Below, one piece after another: positions 41,990-51,473 of a stretch of 64,000 nucleotides of DNA. A program made the position numbers and the translations under genes. Source of the DNA: Bacillus sonorensis NBRC 101234 = KCTC 13918. Its GTDB lineage: Bacteria > Bacillota > Bacilli > Bacillales > Bacillaceae. Location: assembly GCF_001592005.1 (NCBI RefSeq), contig NZ_BCVZ01000002.1:62001-126000 (forward strand), written 5' to 3'. The notes under the pieces were generated by a model. The model searched no databases, was not told the origin of the DNA, and saw only the letters and a list, made by a program, of their open reading frames with translations. Position 1 is the first letter of the stretch. Each line of letters starts with the position of its first letter.

Positions 41990-42025
41990 AAAAAAAGACA
42001 AAACCGCTTAAAGGTTTTGTCTTTC
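41990..42025 (-). terminator. Terminator between the short subtilase gene and bpr
   Basis: AAAGACAAAACC / GGUUUUGUCUUU stem followed by UUUUAAC on the minus strand, shortly after the stop at 42036. It makes the two protease genes separate units. The rest of the 197-bp spacer (41839-42035) has a TTGACA near 41964-41969 but no -10 at usual spacing, so the bpr promoter is not assigned. Confidence 0.9.
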
Positions 42026-42035
42026 TAAGATTCCT

Positions 42036-43544
42036 TTATTTTTTTGCCTCGTTGAAGGCTTTCAGTGCATCGACCAATCCGTATCCATACCCGTTGTTTG
42101 GTGAACTGTCAAACGTTTTGTCTGTCAAAGGCTTTGCCGTTTTTATCAAAATGCGTTCTATTTCATCAACTGTGATATTCGGATTGGCTTCCCTCATTAA
42201 TGCCACAATGCCCGAAACATGCGGAGTTGCCATTGACGTGCCGTCCATCGCAGCGTATCTGTGCCCAGGATAGGCAGAACGGATGCTCGCGCCAGGCGCG
42301 GAAATATCCGGTTTGATCTCATCGTATGGTGAAGGGCCTTGCAATGAAAAATCGGCTAAAGCGTTCGTGCTGTCAACAGCGCCAATCGCAAAAGATTCGG
42401 GATAGTTTGAAGGATTTTCTACTGATCCCGGTCCGCCCGGCTCGAATTCACTTACATTGCCTGCCGCGAATGCAGGGAAAATATCGGCCGCGCGCCACGC
42501 TTTCACCATGTCGCGGTACCATTCATTAAGCCCGCGTTCGCCTGCCCAGGAGTTATTGACGACATCAGGCGCTTTTTCCGGATGCGGTTTGCCTTTTGCA
42601 TCTTTCGGCGCCAAAATCCACTCGCCCGCTTCCAAAAGGTCTTTTTCACTTCCGCCATCCTCTCCAAAAGCTTTAACAGCGATCCATTTCGCAGTTGGGG
42701 CAACACCGATCTGATTTTTCCCGCCTGATTCAGAGCCGACCATCGTTCCGGTCACATGTGTGCCGTGCCCGAGATCGTCATACGGCGTTTTTTTATTGCT
42801 TGTGGCGTCAAACCAGTTATATTCGTTGTTCGGGCTGTTCGGCTTTGATGGATTATATCCGCGGTATTTTTTCTTTAATGCCGGATGATCCCATTCAACC
42901 CCTGTGTCAATCGATGCGACGACCGTTCCTTTGCCTTTATATTTTTTCTTCCAGACATCCTGTGTACGCACTTGGCGGATGTTGGCGGCAGCCTCAGAAG
43001 CTGATGCTTTTTTCGACGTTTCGATTGAGGCTTTTTCTGTTTCGCTCAATTTGATCGTTTGATTTGGCAGCACCTTTTCCACTTCTGGAAACGCCGCTAT
43101 TTTTTCCATCACTTCTTTTGTTGCCGTCACCGCCATCCCGTTGACGATATAAAATGATTCCACTTGCTTTGCCGTGCCTTTTTTCTCTTCTTTTTCCAAA
43201 TACGTTTTCAAGTCTTTTTGCGTTCGTTCAGCTTTTGTCTTTAAAGAAGTCAGAACCGCTGAACGTTTCAGCTGTTTGACCCTTTTTTTCGTCATGATGC
43301 TCGCCTTGGCATTTTTCTCAGTCACATTTGCTGTTTGCTGCGCATTGGCCTGGTCTTTCATTTTAATCAAAAATGTGACCTTTTCATTTTTGCCAAAGCT
43401 TTTGTAAAGAGAGCTTGATATTTTCGCTTGCACTTTCGCGCTTTTTCCGGCTGTGCCACTGTTGGCTTGGGCAGCACCTGGGACCAAAAGCGCACCGATC
43501 ACTGCTGCATACACGAATGTGCGGTAAATGGGTTTTTTCTTCAA
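42036..43544 (-). CDS. Short secreted subtilase, tandem paralogue of bacillopeptidase F
   Basis: It has 502 residues: a signal peptide (KKPIYRTFVYAAVIGALLVP, cut near AQA-NS), a lysine-rich propeptide to about 190 closely like that of Bpr (KMKDQ; FYIVNGMAVTATKEVMEKI; FPEVEKVLPN), and a complete S8 domain with Asp213 (SIDTGVEWDHP), His260 (GHGTHVTG), Asn363 (AAGN) and Ser437 (DGTSMATPH). It ends right after the protease domain (GYGYGLVDALKAFNEAKK) and lacks the roughly 900-residue C-terminal part of Bpr. The start is TTG 43544 behind AAAGGAGG, as in bpr. It is most simply a tandem duplicate of the catalytic half of bpr. All catalytic residues are intact, so it should be active. Confidence 0.93.
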   Translation of the reverse strand: MKKKPIYRTFVYAAVIGALLVPGAAQANSGTAGKSAKVQAKISSSLYKSFGKNEKVTFLIKMKDQANAQQTANVTEKNAKASIMTKKRVKQLKRSAVLTSLKTKAERTQKDLKTYLEKEEKKGTAKQVESFYIVNGMAVTATKEVMEKIAAFPEVEKVLPNQTIKLSETEKASIETSKKASASEAAANIRQVRTQDVWKKKYKGKGTVVASIDTGVEWDHPALKKKYRGYNPSKPNSPNNEYNWFDATSNKKTPYDDLGHGTHVTGTMVGSESGGKNQIGVAPTAKWIAVKAFGEDGGSEKDLLEAGEWILAPKDAKGKPHPEKAPDVVNNSWAGERGLNEWYRDMVKAWRAADIFPAFAAGNVSEFEPGGPGSVENPSNYPESFAIGAVDSTNALADFSLQGPSPYDEIKPDISAPGASIRSAYPGHRYAAMDGTSMATPHVSGIVALMREANPNITVDEIERILIKTAKPLTDKTFDSSPNNGYGYGLVDALKAFNEAKK

Positions 43545-43873
43545 ATGACATCCTCCTTTTGTGAATCGCGAAACGAGTCGCTTTTGCAGCTTCTTGCATT
43601 TCTATGTGTAGAAAAAAGAAGATATGTATAATGTAAAAGAAAAAACCTATAGATTTTGTCGACTTTTGTCATTTTTGTAGAATTGACATGTAAATTCATA
43701 CTTTTTACATATACGCATGTTTAAAAATAGTTCGGTGTGCTGATGGGGATGACGACAAAAAGATGTCCTCCGGGACAAAAGAGTGAACGAAGAAGCTAGT
43801 CTGTCGTGCGGTGGATCAGGAGGATGGGAAGGCGCGGCCCGTTTATCGAACGGTTGCCTGATGTGCAACACAT
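43545..43873. other. Noncoding region between ftsZ terminator and the short subtilase gene
   Basis: It holds the 5' region of the subtilase gene. It has several AT-rich stretches and a TGTCGACTTTTGTC-type segment (43656-43669), but no sigma-A promoter with normal spacing could be fixed. No reading frame with a credible start is present. Confidence 0.5.
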
Positions 43874-43905
43874 GAAAAGGCCGCCGATTAAAATCAGCAG
43901 CCTTT
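43874..43905 (-). terminator. Terminator of ftsZ
   Basis: AAAGGCUGCUGAUU / AAUCGGCGGCCUUUU forms a stem with G-U pairs on the minus strand, 8-10 bp after the ftsZ stop. Confidence 0.85.
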
Positions 43906-43912
43906 CTTATTC

Positions 43913-45052
43913 TTATCGTTTATTGCGGTTTCTCAAGAATGTCGGGATGTCCAGCGTATCCTCTGCAGGCTGTGATGGGCTGCGGTGAGGCATGCTTGGC
44001 TGTTGTTCTTCGCGCTTCGGTTCCCGCTTCGGAACGCTGTGATGCTGTTTTAAGCCTTGATTTAAAGGTCTGCTTTGCGGCTTTGCGGCATCTTGTTCCT
44101 GTTCAATAAAGCCGGTCGCAATTAAGGTAACAACAATTTCATCTTTTAGATTCTCATTAATGATTGATCCGAAAATCATGTTTACATCTTGATCTGATGC
44201 GGCGGCTACAATATCAGCTGCTTCCTGAACTTCATACAAACTTAAGTTTGATCCGCCCGTAATGTTCATAAGAACACCTTGTGCACCGTCAATCGCTGTT
44301 TCAAGTAACGGACTTGAGATAGCTTTTTTAGCGGCTTCGGCAGCGCGGTTTTCACCTGTGGCAACACCGATTCCCATCAATGCTGAACCTTTGTTTGACA
44401 TGATGGTTTTCACATCGGCAAAGTCAAGGTTGATCAATCCAGGTGTCGCAATCAAGTCTGAAATACCCTGTACACCTTGGCGCAGGACGTTGTCCGCTTC
44501 ACGGAACGCTTCAAGCATCGGCGTATTTTTGTCAACGATCTCAAGAAGTCTGTCATTCGGAATGACGATCAGGGTGTCGACGGCTTCTTTCATCGCTGTA
44601 ATGCCGCCCGCAGCTTGAAGCTGTCTTTTTCTGCCTTCAAAAGTAAACGGTCTTGTCACGACGCCGACAGTGAGCGCGCCTAATTCTTTTGCAATCTGTG
44701 CGATGACCGGGGCAGCTCCTGTGCCTGTTCCGCCGCCCATTCCGGCCGTAACGAACACCATGTCTGCGCCTTTTAACGCCTCTTCAATCTGTTCTTTGCT
44801 TTCCTCTGCGGCTTTTTTGCCGACTTCCGGGTTGGCTCCCGCTCCAAGGCCCCGCGTCAGCTTCGCGCCGATCTGCATTTTCGTTTCTGCTTTGGAAAGG
44901 TTAAGGGCTTGAGCATCCGTGTTGACCGCGATAAACTCGACTCCCTGTACGTCATTTTCGATCATCCGATTGACAGCATTGTTTCCGCCGCCACCTACTC
45001 CTATTACTTTAATCGATGCTAAGCCGTCTATATTTGTTTCAAACTCTAACAT
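43913..45052 (-). CDS. ftsZ: FtsZ, tubulin-like cell division GTPase
   Basis: It polymerises into the Z-ring. It has 379 residues. GTP-binding G-box [11 protein letters not shown] is at about 104-114, the T7 synergy loop [11 protein letters not shown] near 207, and [13 protein letters not shown] near residue 18 is also part of the nucleotide site. A variable linker (about 315-362, Gln/Pro/Arg-rich) leads to the C-terminal tail [12 protein letters not shown], which binds FtsA, SepF and EzrA. ATG 45052 lies 34 bp after ftsA in the same operon. Confidence 0.98.
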   Translation of the reverse strand: MLEFETNIDGLASIKVIGVGGGGNNAVNRMIENDVQGVEFIAVNTDAQALNLSKAETKMQIGAKLTRGLGAGANPEVGKKAAEESKEQIEEALKGADMVFVTAGMGGGTGTGAAPVIAQIAKELGALTVGVVTRPFTFEGRKRQLQAAGGITAMKEAVDTLIVIPNDRLLEIVDKNTPMLEAFREADNVLRQGVQGISDLIATPGLINLDFADVKTIMSNKGSALMGIGVATGENRAAEAAKKAISSPLLETAIDGAQGVLMNITGGSNLSLYEVQEAADIVAAASDQDVNMIFGSIINENLKDEIVVTLIATGFIEQEQDAAKPQSRPLNQGLKQHHSVPKREPKREEQQPSMPHRSPSQPAEDTLDIPTFLRNRNKR

Positions 45053-45086
45053 GCTAAATCCTCCTAATCCGTCGAATGACTAATCT

Positions 45087-46388
45087 CTATTCCCAAAAGA
45101 AGTTAAATATTTTTTTCATTTTGCTCGGCTTTTTCTCAGCTTGGGCCTGCTGCTGCTTTGATTTTGGTTTCGGACGCTGCTGCACTTCTTTTTGATGGGA
45201 AGCCGCGACTTCCTGAACCGCTTCCGCCGGCATTTTAAAACCTACTTTTCTGCCTTGGATTTTTGCGTTTCGGTATGCGAACTGAATGAGTCCGACCCCT
45301 GTCATGTATTGGGGTTCCCTTACACCGATATAGTTCGGGCTAGCCACTCTGACGTTATTTTGAAGAACATCCTGTGCGAGACTGAGGACACCCGGCATCC
45401 CCGCCTGTCCGCCCGTGAGTACAAATCCTCCCGGCAATTCTTTAATTCCCATGTTCCGCAGTTCCTCTGCCACAAACAAGAAGATTTCCTCGAGCCTGGC
45501 TTCGATAATGTCAGCCACTTCCCGCTGAGTGAACGTTTGTTTTTGGTCCGTCCCGATCACGGCGACCTCGAATGCTTCCTCTTCTGACGCTTCTTCATAG
45601 AAAGCATGTCCAAACTGTTTTTTCACCCGTTCAGCCTCATCAGTGGAGGTGCGGAGGCCGATCGATAGGTCCTTGGTAATGTTTTCGCCTCCCAAGGGAA
45701 CGACGCGGGTCGCAAGAAGATGGCCGTTTTCAAAGACGGCGACAGTTGTCGATCCTCCGCCGATATCGATTAACGCCACCCCGAGGTTCTTTTCATCTTT
45801 TGATAATGCGACAGATCCGGCAGCCAACGGCTGCAGGCATATATCCATAATTTCAATTCCCGCCCGTTCTACACAGCGGAGCAGGTTATGTAGAATCGTT
45901 TTTGAACCGGTAATCAGCGATCCTTCAACTTCAAGGCGGACACCGAGCATCTTTTTCGGATCTGTTATATCGCCTCTTCCGTCAACGATAAACTGCCTCG
46001 GAATCACATCGACGATCAGCTGTTCAGGAGGGATGGACACGACTTGGGCCGCCTCCATGACCCGGCGCACATCTTCGACGTGGATTTCCTTGTTTTCGCT
46101 TGAAACCGCCACAACACCGTTCGTATCTTGAATATTGATATAGTTTCCGTTCACGCCGACAATGGCATGTCTCAGCGGAAAACCTATCATTCTTTCTGCT
46201 TGTTCAAACGCTTTTTTTATAGAATGAACCGTTTCATCTATATCAACGATTGATCCTTTTTTCAGCCCCTCTGAGGGAACATTTCCGACTCCGATAATGT
46301 TAAGCGACTCGTCCGACATTTCACCGACGATCACTTTTATATTGGACGTACCGATGTCTAGACTGACGTAAAGTTCATTGTTGTTCAT
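45087..46388 (-). CDS. ftsA: FtsA, actin-like divisome membrane anchor
   Basis: This actin-fold ATPase tethers FtsZ to the membrane. It has 433 residues from ATG 46388 behind GAGGAGGTG. The phosphate-1 motif LDIGTSNIKVIVGE is near residue 10, phosphate-2 LIDIGGGSTTVAVFENG near 200, and the C-terminal amphipathic membrane helix SKMKKIFNFFWE closes the protein after a Gln/Lys-rich linker. An in-frame ATG 18 bp upstream overlaps the ribosome site and is unlikely. Confidence 0.97.
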   Translation of the reverse strand: MNNNELYVSLDIGTSNIKVIVGEMSDESLNIIGVGNVPSEGLKKGSIVDIDETVHSIKKAFEQAERMIGFPLRHAIVGVNGNYINIQDTNGVVAVSSENKEIHVEDVRRVMEAAQVVSIPPEQLIVDVIPRQFIVDGRGDITDPKKMLGVRLEVEGSLITGSKTILHNLLRCVERAGIEIMDICLQPLAAGSVALSKDEKNLGVALIDIGGGSTTVAVFENGHLLATRVVPLGGENITKDLSIGLRTSTDEAERVKKQFGHAFYEEASEEEAFEVAVIGTDQKQTFTQREVADIIEARLEEIFLFVAEELRNMGIKELPGGFVLTGGQAGMPGVLSLAQDVLQNNVRVASPNYIGVREPQYMTGVGLIQFAYRNAKIQGRKVGFKMPAEAVQEVAASHQKEVQQRPKPKSKQQQAQAEKKPSKMKKIFNFFWE

Positions 46389-46527
46389 TCTATGGCACCT
46401 CCTCACATTTCAGTCAATTCTATTCTATTATTTGCCGAACAACAATACAATGAATCTGGTTTTACAAGTGTGTAACAATACATAACGAACCAACACTCTG
46501 CTTTTTAGTTTTAGGATTACTGTGAAT

Positions 46528-46554
46528 ATTCGTTATATCCTATGTATATCCTCT
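46528..46554 (-). promoter_or_regulatory. Candidate sigma-H promoter of ftsA-ftsZ
   Basis: On the minus strand AGAGGATAT (-35-like, consensus RnAGGAWWW) precedes AACGAAT (-10-like, RnnGAAT) with an 11-bp gap, slightly short. B. subtilis ftsAZ has a sigma-H promoter in this spacer. A sigma-A-like TTGTTG-17-TAGAAT near 46421-46449 is also visible. Confidence 0.45.
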
Positions 46555-46555
46555 T

Positions 46556-46924
46556 TTAAATCTGATTTTTTTTATTTTTTCTTCTTGATGCCGTCCATTT
46601 GGCGAGCAGTATTCTTCTGATGACGGCTATGTTTTGAAACAGCCTGACGCCAAATGCAAACATACCGACTAAGTACAAGTCTACACCAAGATGAACGCCC
46701 AGAAAAGCCAAACTTATCGCGAGAAGAATATTGAAGAAAAAGCCTGTCACAAAAACTAGTTCATCGTATACACTTTCTAAATGAGCCCTTATTCCTCCGA
46801 TCAGCGTATCAAGTGATGCGAGAATGGCTAAGGACAAATAATTAGAGTACTCTTCCGGAATTGTAAAGTTCGTGGTGAACCCGATGGCAATTCCAAGCAA
46901 AAGACCTAAAACCGGAAGCCACAT
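46556..46924 (-). CDS. sbp: Sbp, small basic membrane protein
   Basis: It has 122 residues and three hydrophobic helices (about 2-20, 26-42 with TLIGGIRAHLES after it, 55-85), with a basic C-terminal tail RRILLAKWTASRRKNKKN. It matches the DUF1290 small basic protein of the division cluster, whose function is unknown. Its ATG overlaps the ylxX stop codon (TAATG), so it is translationally coupled to ylxX. Confidence 0.92.
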   Translation of the reverse strand: MWLPVLGLLLGIAIGFTTNFTIPEEYSNYLSLAILASLDTLIGGIRAHLESVYDELVFVTGFFFNILLAISLAFLGVHLGVDLYLVGMFAFGVRLFQNIAVIRRILLAKWTASRRKNKKNQI

Positions 46925-47649
46925 TAGGAATTCTCTCCTTTTGATTTTTCAAGCGGTTTCAATGGTTTGACTTGCATTGAACCTTCATAAGCTTTGATTT
47001 TGATACGTTTTTCAGGCTTTTTAATTTGCAAATCCAGATTCTCTCCCGCAAACAGATCTTGAAGGGTTGAAGCATTCATTCGGCTATATAGTTTATCGGC
47101 GTCTTTCCCGATGACTTTTACTGTTATCGGGTAGTTGTCCAATGGATAACCGTCTATTTTCGTCGTTCCGTTAATGTCCCTGATCACGGTCGTATTCACG
47201 ACTCTCCTGTCGTTGATGGAAATGTCCTCTGCTTCGTACATGTTTAATTCATTGATCAGTTTTTTCAAAAGATCAGGAGGCGGGTTTTGAAGGGACTCTC
47301 CCGCTAATTCATCAGAAAACAGCCGGGAAATCGTGATCGTGATGCCGCTGCCGGTGACATCAGTAAAACCGGCCTGTTTTTTTAAATGCTGAAGCGTTTC
47401 ATTCAGCGCTTTTGTCTGTGAATGGCCTTCTTCGCGGCTGTATGTGCCGAGCATTTTTTCATATTTATCGATCTCGCTGATCAGTTCAAGCTGCTTTTTC
47501 TGTTCCTTTTTTAAATCTTCGCGAATCTGCCATATGTCCCTCGTATCGCGGACCTCGGGCTCTTTCAGGGAATTAAACTGCACGGACAGCATAAGCCCGA
47601 ATATGAGCATCAGAGCGCTTAAACCAATGAAACGATACTGTTTTTTCAA
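46924..47649 (-). CDS. ylxX: YlxX, DUF881 membrane-anchored protein
   Basis: It has 241 residues: an N-terminal transmembrane anchor (about 8-26), a coiled coil (EDLKKEQKKQLELISEIDKYEKML-type, about 42-70) and a DUF881 domain with SGITITISR and SINDRRVVNTTVIRDI. It is a paralogue of the neighbouring ylxW. The function is unknown; the cluster suggests cell envelope or division. The start is TTG 47649 behind GGTGGG. No catalytic motif is visible. Confidence 0.9.
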   Translation of the reverse strand: MKKQYRFIGLSALMLIFGLMLSVQFNSLKEPEVRDTRDIWQIREDLKKEQKKQLELISEIDKYEKMLGTYSREEGHSQTKALNETLQHLKKQAGFTDVTGSGITITISRLFSDELAGESLQNPPPDLLKKLINELNMYEAEDISINDRRVVNTTVIRDINGTTKIDGYPLDNYPITVKVIGKDADKLYSRMNASTLQDLFAGENLDLQIKKPEKRIKIKAYEGSMQVKPLKPLEKSKGENS

Positions 47650-47674
47650 GATCCGCCCACCAACTTTTCACCTT

Positions 47675-48367
47675 TCATTCCCCTTGTTTTAAAAGAGGCT
47701 CCATCTCGATTTTATCTTGTTTCTCAATGCTGACTGACACATGGTCCCGGGTCAGCTGGTCAATCAGGCCGCCCGCTATGTTCAGCGCCGGCAAAAGCAC
47801 GTCCGCTTCCCCGATCGCTGAAATGACAAACGGAGCCGGATGCTGAGTTCCGTCAACCGTGATGACCGGTCCGTTGCAGGAGATATAGGAATGATGCGTT
47901 ACGCGTTGTCCGTTGATCGATACCGCGGCTGCGCCGGAGATCCAGAGCTCATTCAGCAGGTGGAAAATGTGGCTTTCGTGAACGATATAATTGTTTACAT
48001 TCTCCCCTTCAGGCACATATGAGGAATCTTTCAGCGTGACTTCAATGCCTTCGCCCTGAACGCCGATTTCGCCGACATACATCCTGTATCTCTCAACATC
48101 TTCAAGAATATTGTAATATTCCTGTTTTTCGTTTTTGAGCGATGCTTCCGTTTTCCGAACTTCCTGCTGTTTCTTAAATAAATCTTTTTCCAGCGCTTTG
48201 TTTTGCTTTTCCTCTTTAATCAGCCTGTCGCGCAGGGAATATTCCTTTTTCCACTCCTCCGCGGTTTCCACGCGGTCTCTGTTTTCTTTTGCGAATTGGT
48301 ATGAAAAAGCCAAAAGAAAGCCGAGAACGAGCATGGCCAGAGAGAGGTTGACTGTATGCCTCTTCAA
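47675..48367 (-). CDS. ylxW: YlxW, DUF881 membrane-anchored protein
   Basis: It has 230 residues with the same layout as YlxX: an N-terminal helix (LSLAMLVLGFLLAFSY), a long coiled coil (about 35-85) and a DUF881 domain (GIEVTLKDSSYVPEG; NELWISGAAAVSINGQRV; SCNGPVITVDG). The start TTG 48367 overlaps the divIB stop (TTGA) behind GAAGAGGAACG. It and ylxX are adjacent duplicates kept in the order divIB-ylxW-ylxX-sbp. Confidence 0.9.
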   Translation of the reverse strand: MKRHTVNLSLAMLVLGFLLAFSYQFAKENRDRVETAEEWKKEYSLRDRLIKEEKQNKALEKDLFKKQQEVRKTEASLKNEKQEYYNILEDVERYRMYVGEIGVQGEGIEVTLKDSSYVPEGENVNNYIVHESHIFHLLNELWISGAAAVSINGQRVTHHSYISCNGPVITVDGTQHPAPFVISAIGEADVLLPALNIAGGLIDQLTRDHVSVSIEKQDKIEMEPLLKQGE

Positions 48368-49155
48368 CGTTCCTCTTCCTTTTTATGGTCTTCGGACTTT
48401 TTTTTCAAAGATTCAAAGTATGCCGCGACTTCCAAATGGATGATGCCTTTTTCTCCTTTGGGAAGCTCCTTGACAATGGCGGGATAGTTCTCCATGTTTT
48501 TCGCAAATGTCTTGATCGAAGCCGTTACCATATAGCCGTCATTCATATACAGCCTGATAAGCCAAGGGTTTGATTTTTGAGGCGTGTAGTTGATCTCAGA
48601 AATCGATTTCTTTACGGAGTCAGGGAGTTTGTTCAGCTGTTTGGCCATTTGAATGAGCTTTTCGCTTTCCGGCCAGTCATTTAATATCGGCCCTTTGTCA
48701 TTCGGGGTCACTTCTTCGGGAAGAACCGTCCCATTTTCAAGCACGGAATAATACACATGATCTTTTTGTAAAAACGCAATACTTTTATATTCTTCGATGG
48801 AGATTTCAATTTTGTTGGGCAGTTTCTTGGAAACTTCGGCTTTTTTGACTAATTTATTTTTCTCAATCTTTTTTGCCGTTTTTTCTTTATTGAGGCTCCA
48901 GTATTCCGTCTGTCCTTTATAAATTTGGGACAGGGAAATGATGTCTTCTGCCGGAACGTTCCGGTTACCTTTAATCTCGACATTCGACACCTTGCTGATC
49001 GGCGTCTGAAGGTAGATGATGATCAGCATCATCGTAAAAAAAAGCAGGATGAAAGTGATCAGCCGGCGGTTTGCCTTTTGCTTTCTCTGTTCTTTGATTT
49101 TCGGAATCCGCTCTTCTATATTTACTACTTTTTCCTTATCAATACCGGGTTTCAC
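48364..49155 (-). CDS. divIB: DivIB (FtsQ-type) divisome protein
   Basis: This bitopic membrane protein stabilises the FtsL-DivIC-PBP2B complex. It has 263 residues, the B. subtilis length. A short charged cytoplasmic N-terminus, one transmembrane helix (LITFILLFFTMMLIIIYL, about 32-49), a POTRA domain beginning ISKVSNVEIKGNRNVPAEDII near 53, the beta domain with IRLYMNDGYMVTASI near 200, and a charged lysine/glutamate tail are visible. Confidence 0.95.
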   Translation of the reverse strand: MKPGIDKEKVVNIEERIPKIKEQRKQKANRRLITFILLFFTMMLIIIYLQTPISKVSNVEIKGNRNVPAEDIISLSQIYKGQTEYWSLNKEKTAKKIEKNKLVKKAEVSKKLPNKIEISIEEYKSIAFLQKDHVYYSVLENGTVLPEEVTPNDKGPILNDWPESEKLIQMAKQLNKLPDSVKKSISEINYTPQKSNPWLIRLYMNDGYMVTASIKTFAKNMENYPAIVKELPKGEKGIIHLEVAAYFESLKKKSEDHKKEEER

Positions 49156-49284
49156 GTTGGGCTCACCTCAGGTTCAATCAAGCAGACAAAAAACTTTTAT
49201 TTGCTCTATTTTAGTTCGAAAAAAAGACGCGCGTCTCCAAATGGGACACGATGTCAGCTGCAAACAGAAAAACTTCCGTTAGTG

Positions 49285-49317
49285 AAACAAACGACATACT
49301 GAGGATGCCGTTTGTTT
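49285..49317 (-). terminator. Terminator after murB
   Basis: CAAACGGCAU and AUGUCGUUUG form a stem (one G-U pair) with UUUCAC behind it on the minus strand. Just upstream, at 49324-49329, is TATAAT preceded by TGA (an extended -10), so a transcript could start in front of the hairpin. The rest of the 203-bp spacer to divIB (49156-49284) shows nothing definite. Confidence 0.7.
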
Positions 49318-49358
49318 TTGTTCATTATATCATAAGGCTGGCTTGTTTCAGAGGATGT

Positions 49359-50270
49359 TTATCGTTTTTCTCCGATGATTTCAACCTCTGTGTGCATATC
49401 GATATCATATTTTTCTTTAATCGTTTTTTGGATGTACGCAATCAAGTCAAGAACATCTTTTGCGGTCGCCCCGCCAGCATTGACGATGAAGTTTCCATGC
49501 ATTTCGGAAACCTTTGCCCCTCCGATCTGGTGGCCTTTCAGCCCCGCCTGTTCAACGAGCCGTCCGGCATGCTCAGGCAGAGGGTTTCTGAAAATGCTTC
49601 CCGCACAAGGGTTTGAGACGGGCTGTGTTTCTTTCCGGTAGTCTTTGTTTTTTTGCATTTGTGCGACGATCGCATCACGCTCTTTTTGTTCAAGCTTCAG
49701 AACCGCTTCGAGGCAAATCCCCGGCCGTTTATTTTGCAGGACGGACGTACGATAGCTAAACTCCATTTCTTCGTTCGTCAGCCATTCAGTTGTTCCGTCT
49801 TCAAAGAGAATCAGCGCTTTGACCAAAACCCGGCTGATGTCTGATCCGTGGGCGCCGGCATTCATATAAACGGCTCCGCCGACAGATCCCGGTATGCCTG
49901 AAGCAAATTCAAGGCCTGACAGTCCTTTTTTGCTGATGCCTGTAGACAGCCGTACAACAGAGTAACCCCCGCCGACCGTCACTTGCTCGCCATCGATTTC
50001 CATATGATCAAGTCCTGCTCCGAGTTTGATGACGACGCCCCTTATACCTTTATCAAGAACAAGCAGGTTTGAACCTCTGCCGATGGCCGTCCATTTGACG
50101 CCATGCTTTTTCACGACTTTCATCGTATCCCGAACCGCCTGAATGTCTTTCGGAACAACCAAAACATCGGCAGGACCTCCGATTTTAATCGTCGTATGGT
50201 TTGCGAGCGGTTCATTTTCCAGAACTTTGCCAACTTGCAGCTCTTTTAATTCTTGTATTACCTTATCCAT
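49359..50270 (-). CDS. murB: MurB, UDP-N-acetylenolpyruvoylglucosamine reductase
   Basis: It reduces UDP-GlcNAc-enolpyruvate to UDP-MurNAc with NADPH and FAD. It has 303 residues, the type II (short, Gram-positive) form. The FAD-binding [17 protein letters not shown] is near 26, [15 protein letters not shown] near 82, [18 protein letters not shown] near 133, and the catalytic Ser region [11 protein letters not shown] near 222. ATG 50270 lies 24 bp downstream of murG. Location in the mur cluster agrees. Confidence 0.97.
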   Translation of the reverse strand: MDKVIQELKELQVGKVLENEPLANHTTIKIGGPADVLVVPKDIQAVRDTMKVVKKHGVKWTAIGRGSNLLVLDKGIRGVVIKLGAGLDHMEIDGEQVTVGGGYSVVRLSTGISKKGLSGLEFASGIPGSVGGAVYMNAGAHGSDISRVLVKALILFEDGTTEWLTNEEMEFSYRTSVLQNKRPGICLEAVLKLEQKERDAIVAQMQKNKDYRKETQPVSNPCAGSIFRNPLPEHAGRLVEQAGLKGHQIGGAKVSEMHGNFIVNAGGATAKDVLDLIAYIQKTIKEKYDIDMHTEVEIIGEKR

Positions 50271-50294
50271 GGAAAACCTCCAAAATCTCTGTCA

Positions 50295-51395
50295 TTATTT
50301 CGCTTGCTGTTTCAGCTCTTTTAATACTTCATACAAACGCTGGGCCGCGTCTGGAACACCGAGGGATTTTGTGCGTTCGCTCATCTCTATTAATGTGTTG
50401 CCGTCTTGTAAAATATGATCGATCGCCTGAATAAGGCGCTCTCCATTAAGCTCTGATTCTTTTAAAACGACGGCGGCGTTACGGTCGCCGAGCGATTTTG
50501 CGTTTACTTCCTGATGGTTGGCCGTGACATACGGGCTCGGAATCAGGACGCTCGGAATGCCGAGCGCGGTGATTTCCGCTATTGTCGTCGCACCGGCCCG
50601 CGCCACGATGACATCAAGCGCCTGTAAATACTCCGGCATTTGATGCAAAAACGGCTGAACGGACATATTTTCAGCCGCGCCCACTTTTTTCAGCTCTTCT
50701 ATTACTTTATCATAGTGAACTTCCCCGGTAACATAAAGAACCTGATAATCCCGCGTCTTCAGCTCCCGCTGCATCTCGATGACAGCTTTGTTAATCGGAG
50801 CGGCGCCGCGGCTTCCTCCGAAAATGAGAACCGTTTTTTTGTCCTCCTGAAGCCCGAAAGACGTCAGTGACCTGGCCCCTTTTATAGAGACGACTTCAGA
50901 CGCTCTCGGGTTTCCTGTGAATACAACTTTTTCTGCAGGAAAATGAGCTTTCGCTTCTTCAAAGCAAATCGCTACCTTATCAACATATTTGGATAAAAAT
51001 TTATTGGTGAGCCCCGGCAGGCTGTTCTGCTCGTGAATGATCGTCGGAATTCCCAATTTTGAAGCGGCGTACACAACAGGTCCGCATACATAGCCGCCCG
51101 TTCCGATCACCGCATCAGGCTTAAATCGCTTTAATTCTTTCTTGCACTCTCTGACACCTTTTAAAAAGCGCATTACGGTTTTGACGTTTTCAAATGAAAG
51201 CTTTCTTTTAAAGCCCGTGATTTCAATCGCTTTAAACGGGATGTTTTCCCGCTCGACGATATTTTTCTCCAGGCCCTTTTCTGTTCCGATATATAAAAAT
51301 TCCACGTCAGGATGATGCTGTTTGACTTCTTTTATGAATGCAAGGGCGGGATAAATGTGTCCGCCCGTACCGCCTCCGCTTACAACGATCCGCAT
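50295..51395 (-). CDS. murG: MurG, lipid II-forming N-acetylglucosaminyltransferase
   Basis: It transfers GlcNAc from UDP-GlcNAc to lipid I on the inner face of the membrane. It has 366 residues, a GT-B fold. The N-terminal glycine loop [14 protein letters not shown] is at 6-19, the second glycine-rich loop [14 protein letters not shown] near 193, and the donor-binding [18 protein letters not shown] near 258. The start is ATG 51395 with a GGGGGAAG site. It lies downstream of spoVE with a small hairpin between. Confidence 0.97.
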   Translation of the reverse strand: MRIVVSGGGTGGHIYPALAFIKEVKQHHPDVEFLYIGTEKGLEKNIVERENIPFKAIEITGFKRKLSFENVKTVMRFLKGVRECKKELKRFKPDAVIGTGGYVCGPVVYAASKLGIPTIIHEQNSLPGLTNKFLSKYVDKVAICFEEAKAHFPAEKVVFTGNPRASEVVSIKGARSLTSFGLQEDKKTVLIFGGSRGAAPINKAVIEMQRELKTRDYQVLYVTGEVHYDKVIEELKKVGAAENMSVQPFLHQMPEYLQALDVIVARAGATTIAEITALGIPSVLIPSPYVTANHQEVNAKSLGDRNAAVVLKESELNGERLIQAIDHILQDGNTLIEMSERTKSLGVPDAAQRLYEVLKELKQQAK

Positions 51396-51427
51396 CTGTC
51401 TTCCCCCTTATTTCTTATGTACATGAC

Positions 51428-51456
51428 GATAACCCTGCTTTAGGCACAGGGTTATC
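51428..51456 (-). terminator. Hairpin between spoVE and murG
   Basis: ATAACCCTG and CAGGGTTAT (9 bp) enclose a 9-nt loop. It follows the spoVE stop by about 18 bp. No U-tract follows on the minus strand, so read-through into murG is likely and the stem may act in processing or weak attenuation. Confidence 0.5.
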
Positions 51457-51473
51457 CGGCAAAACGATTTTGA

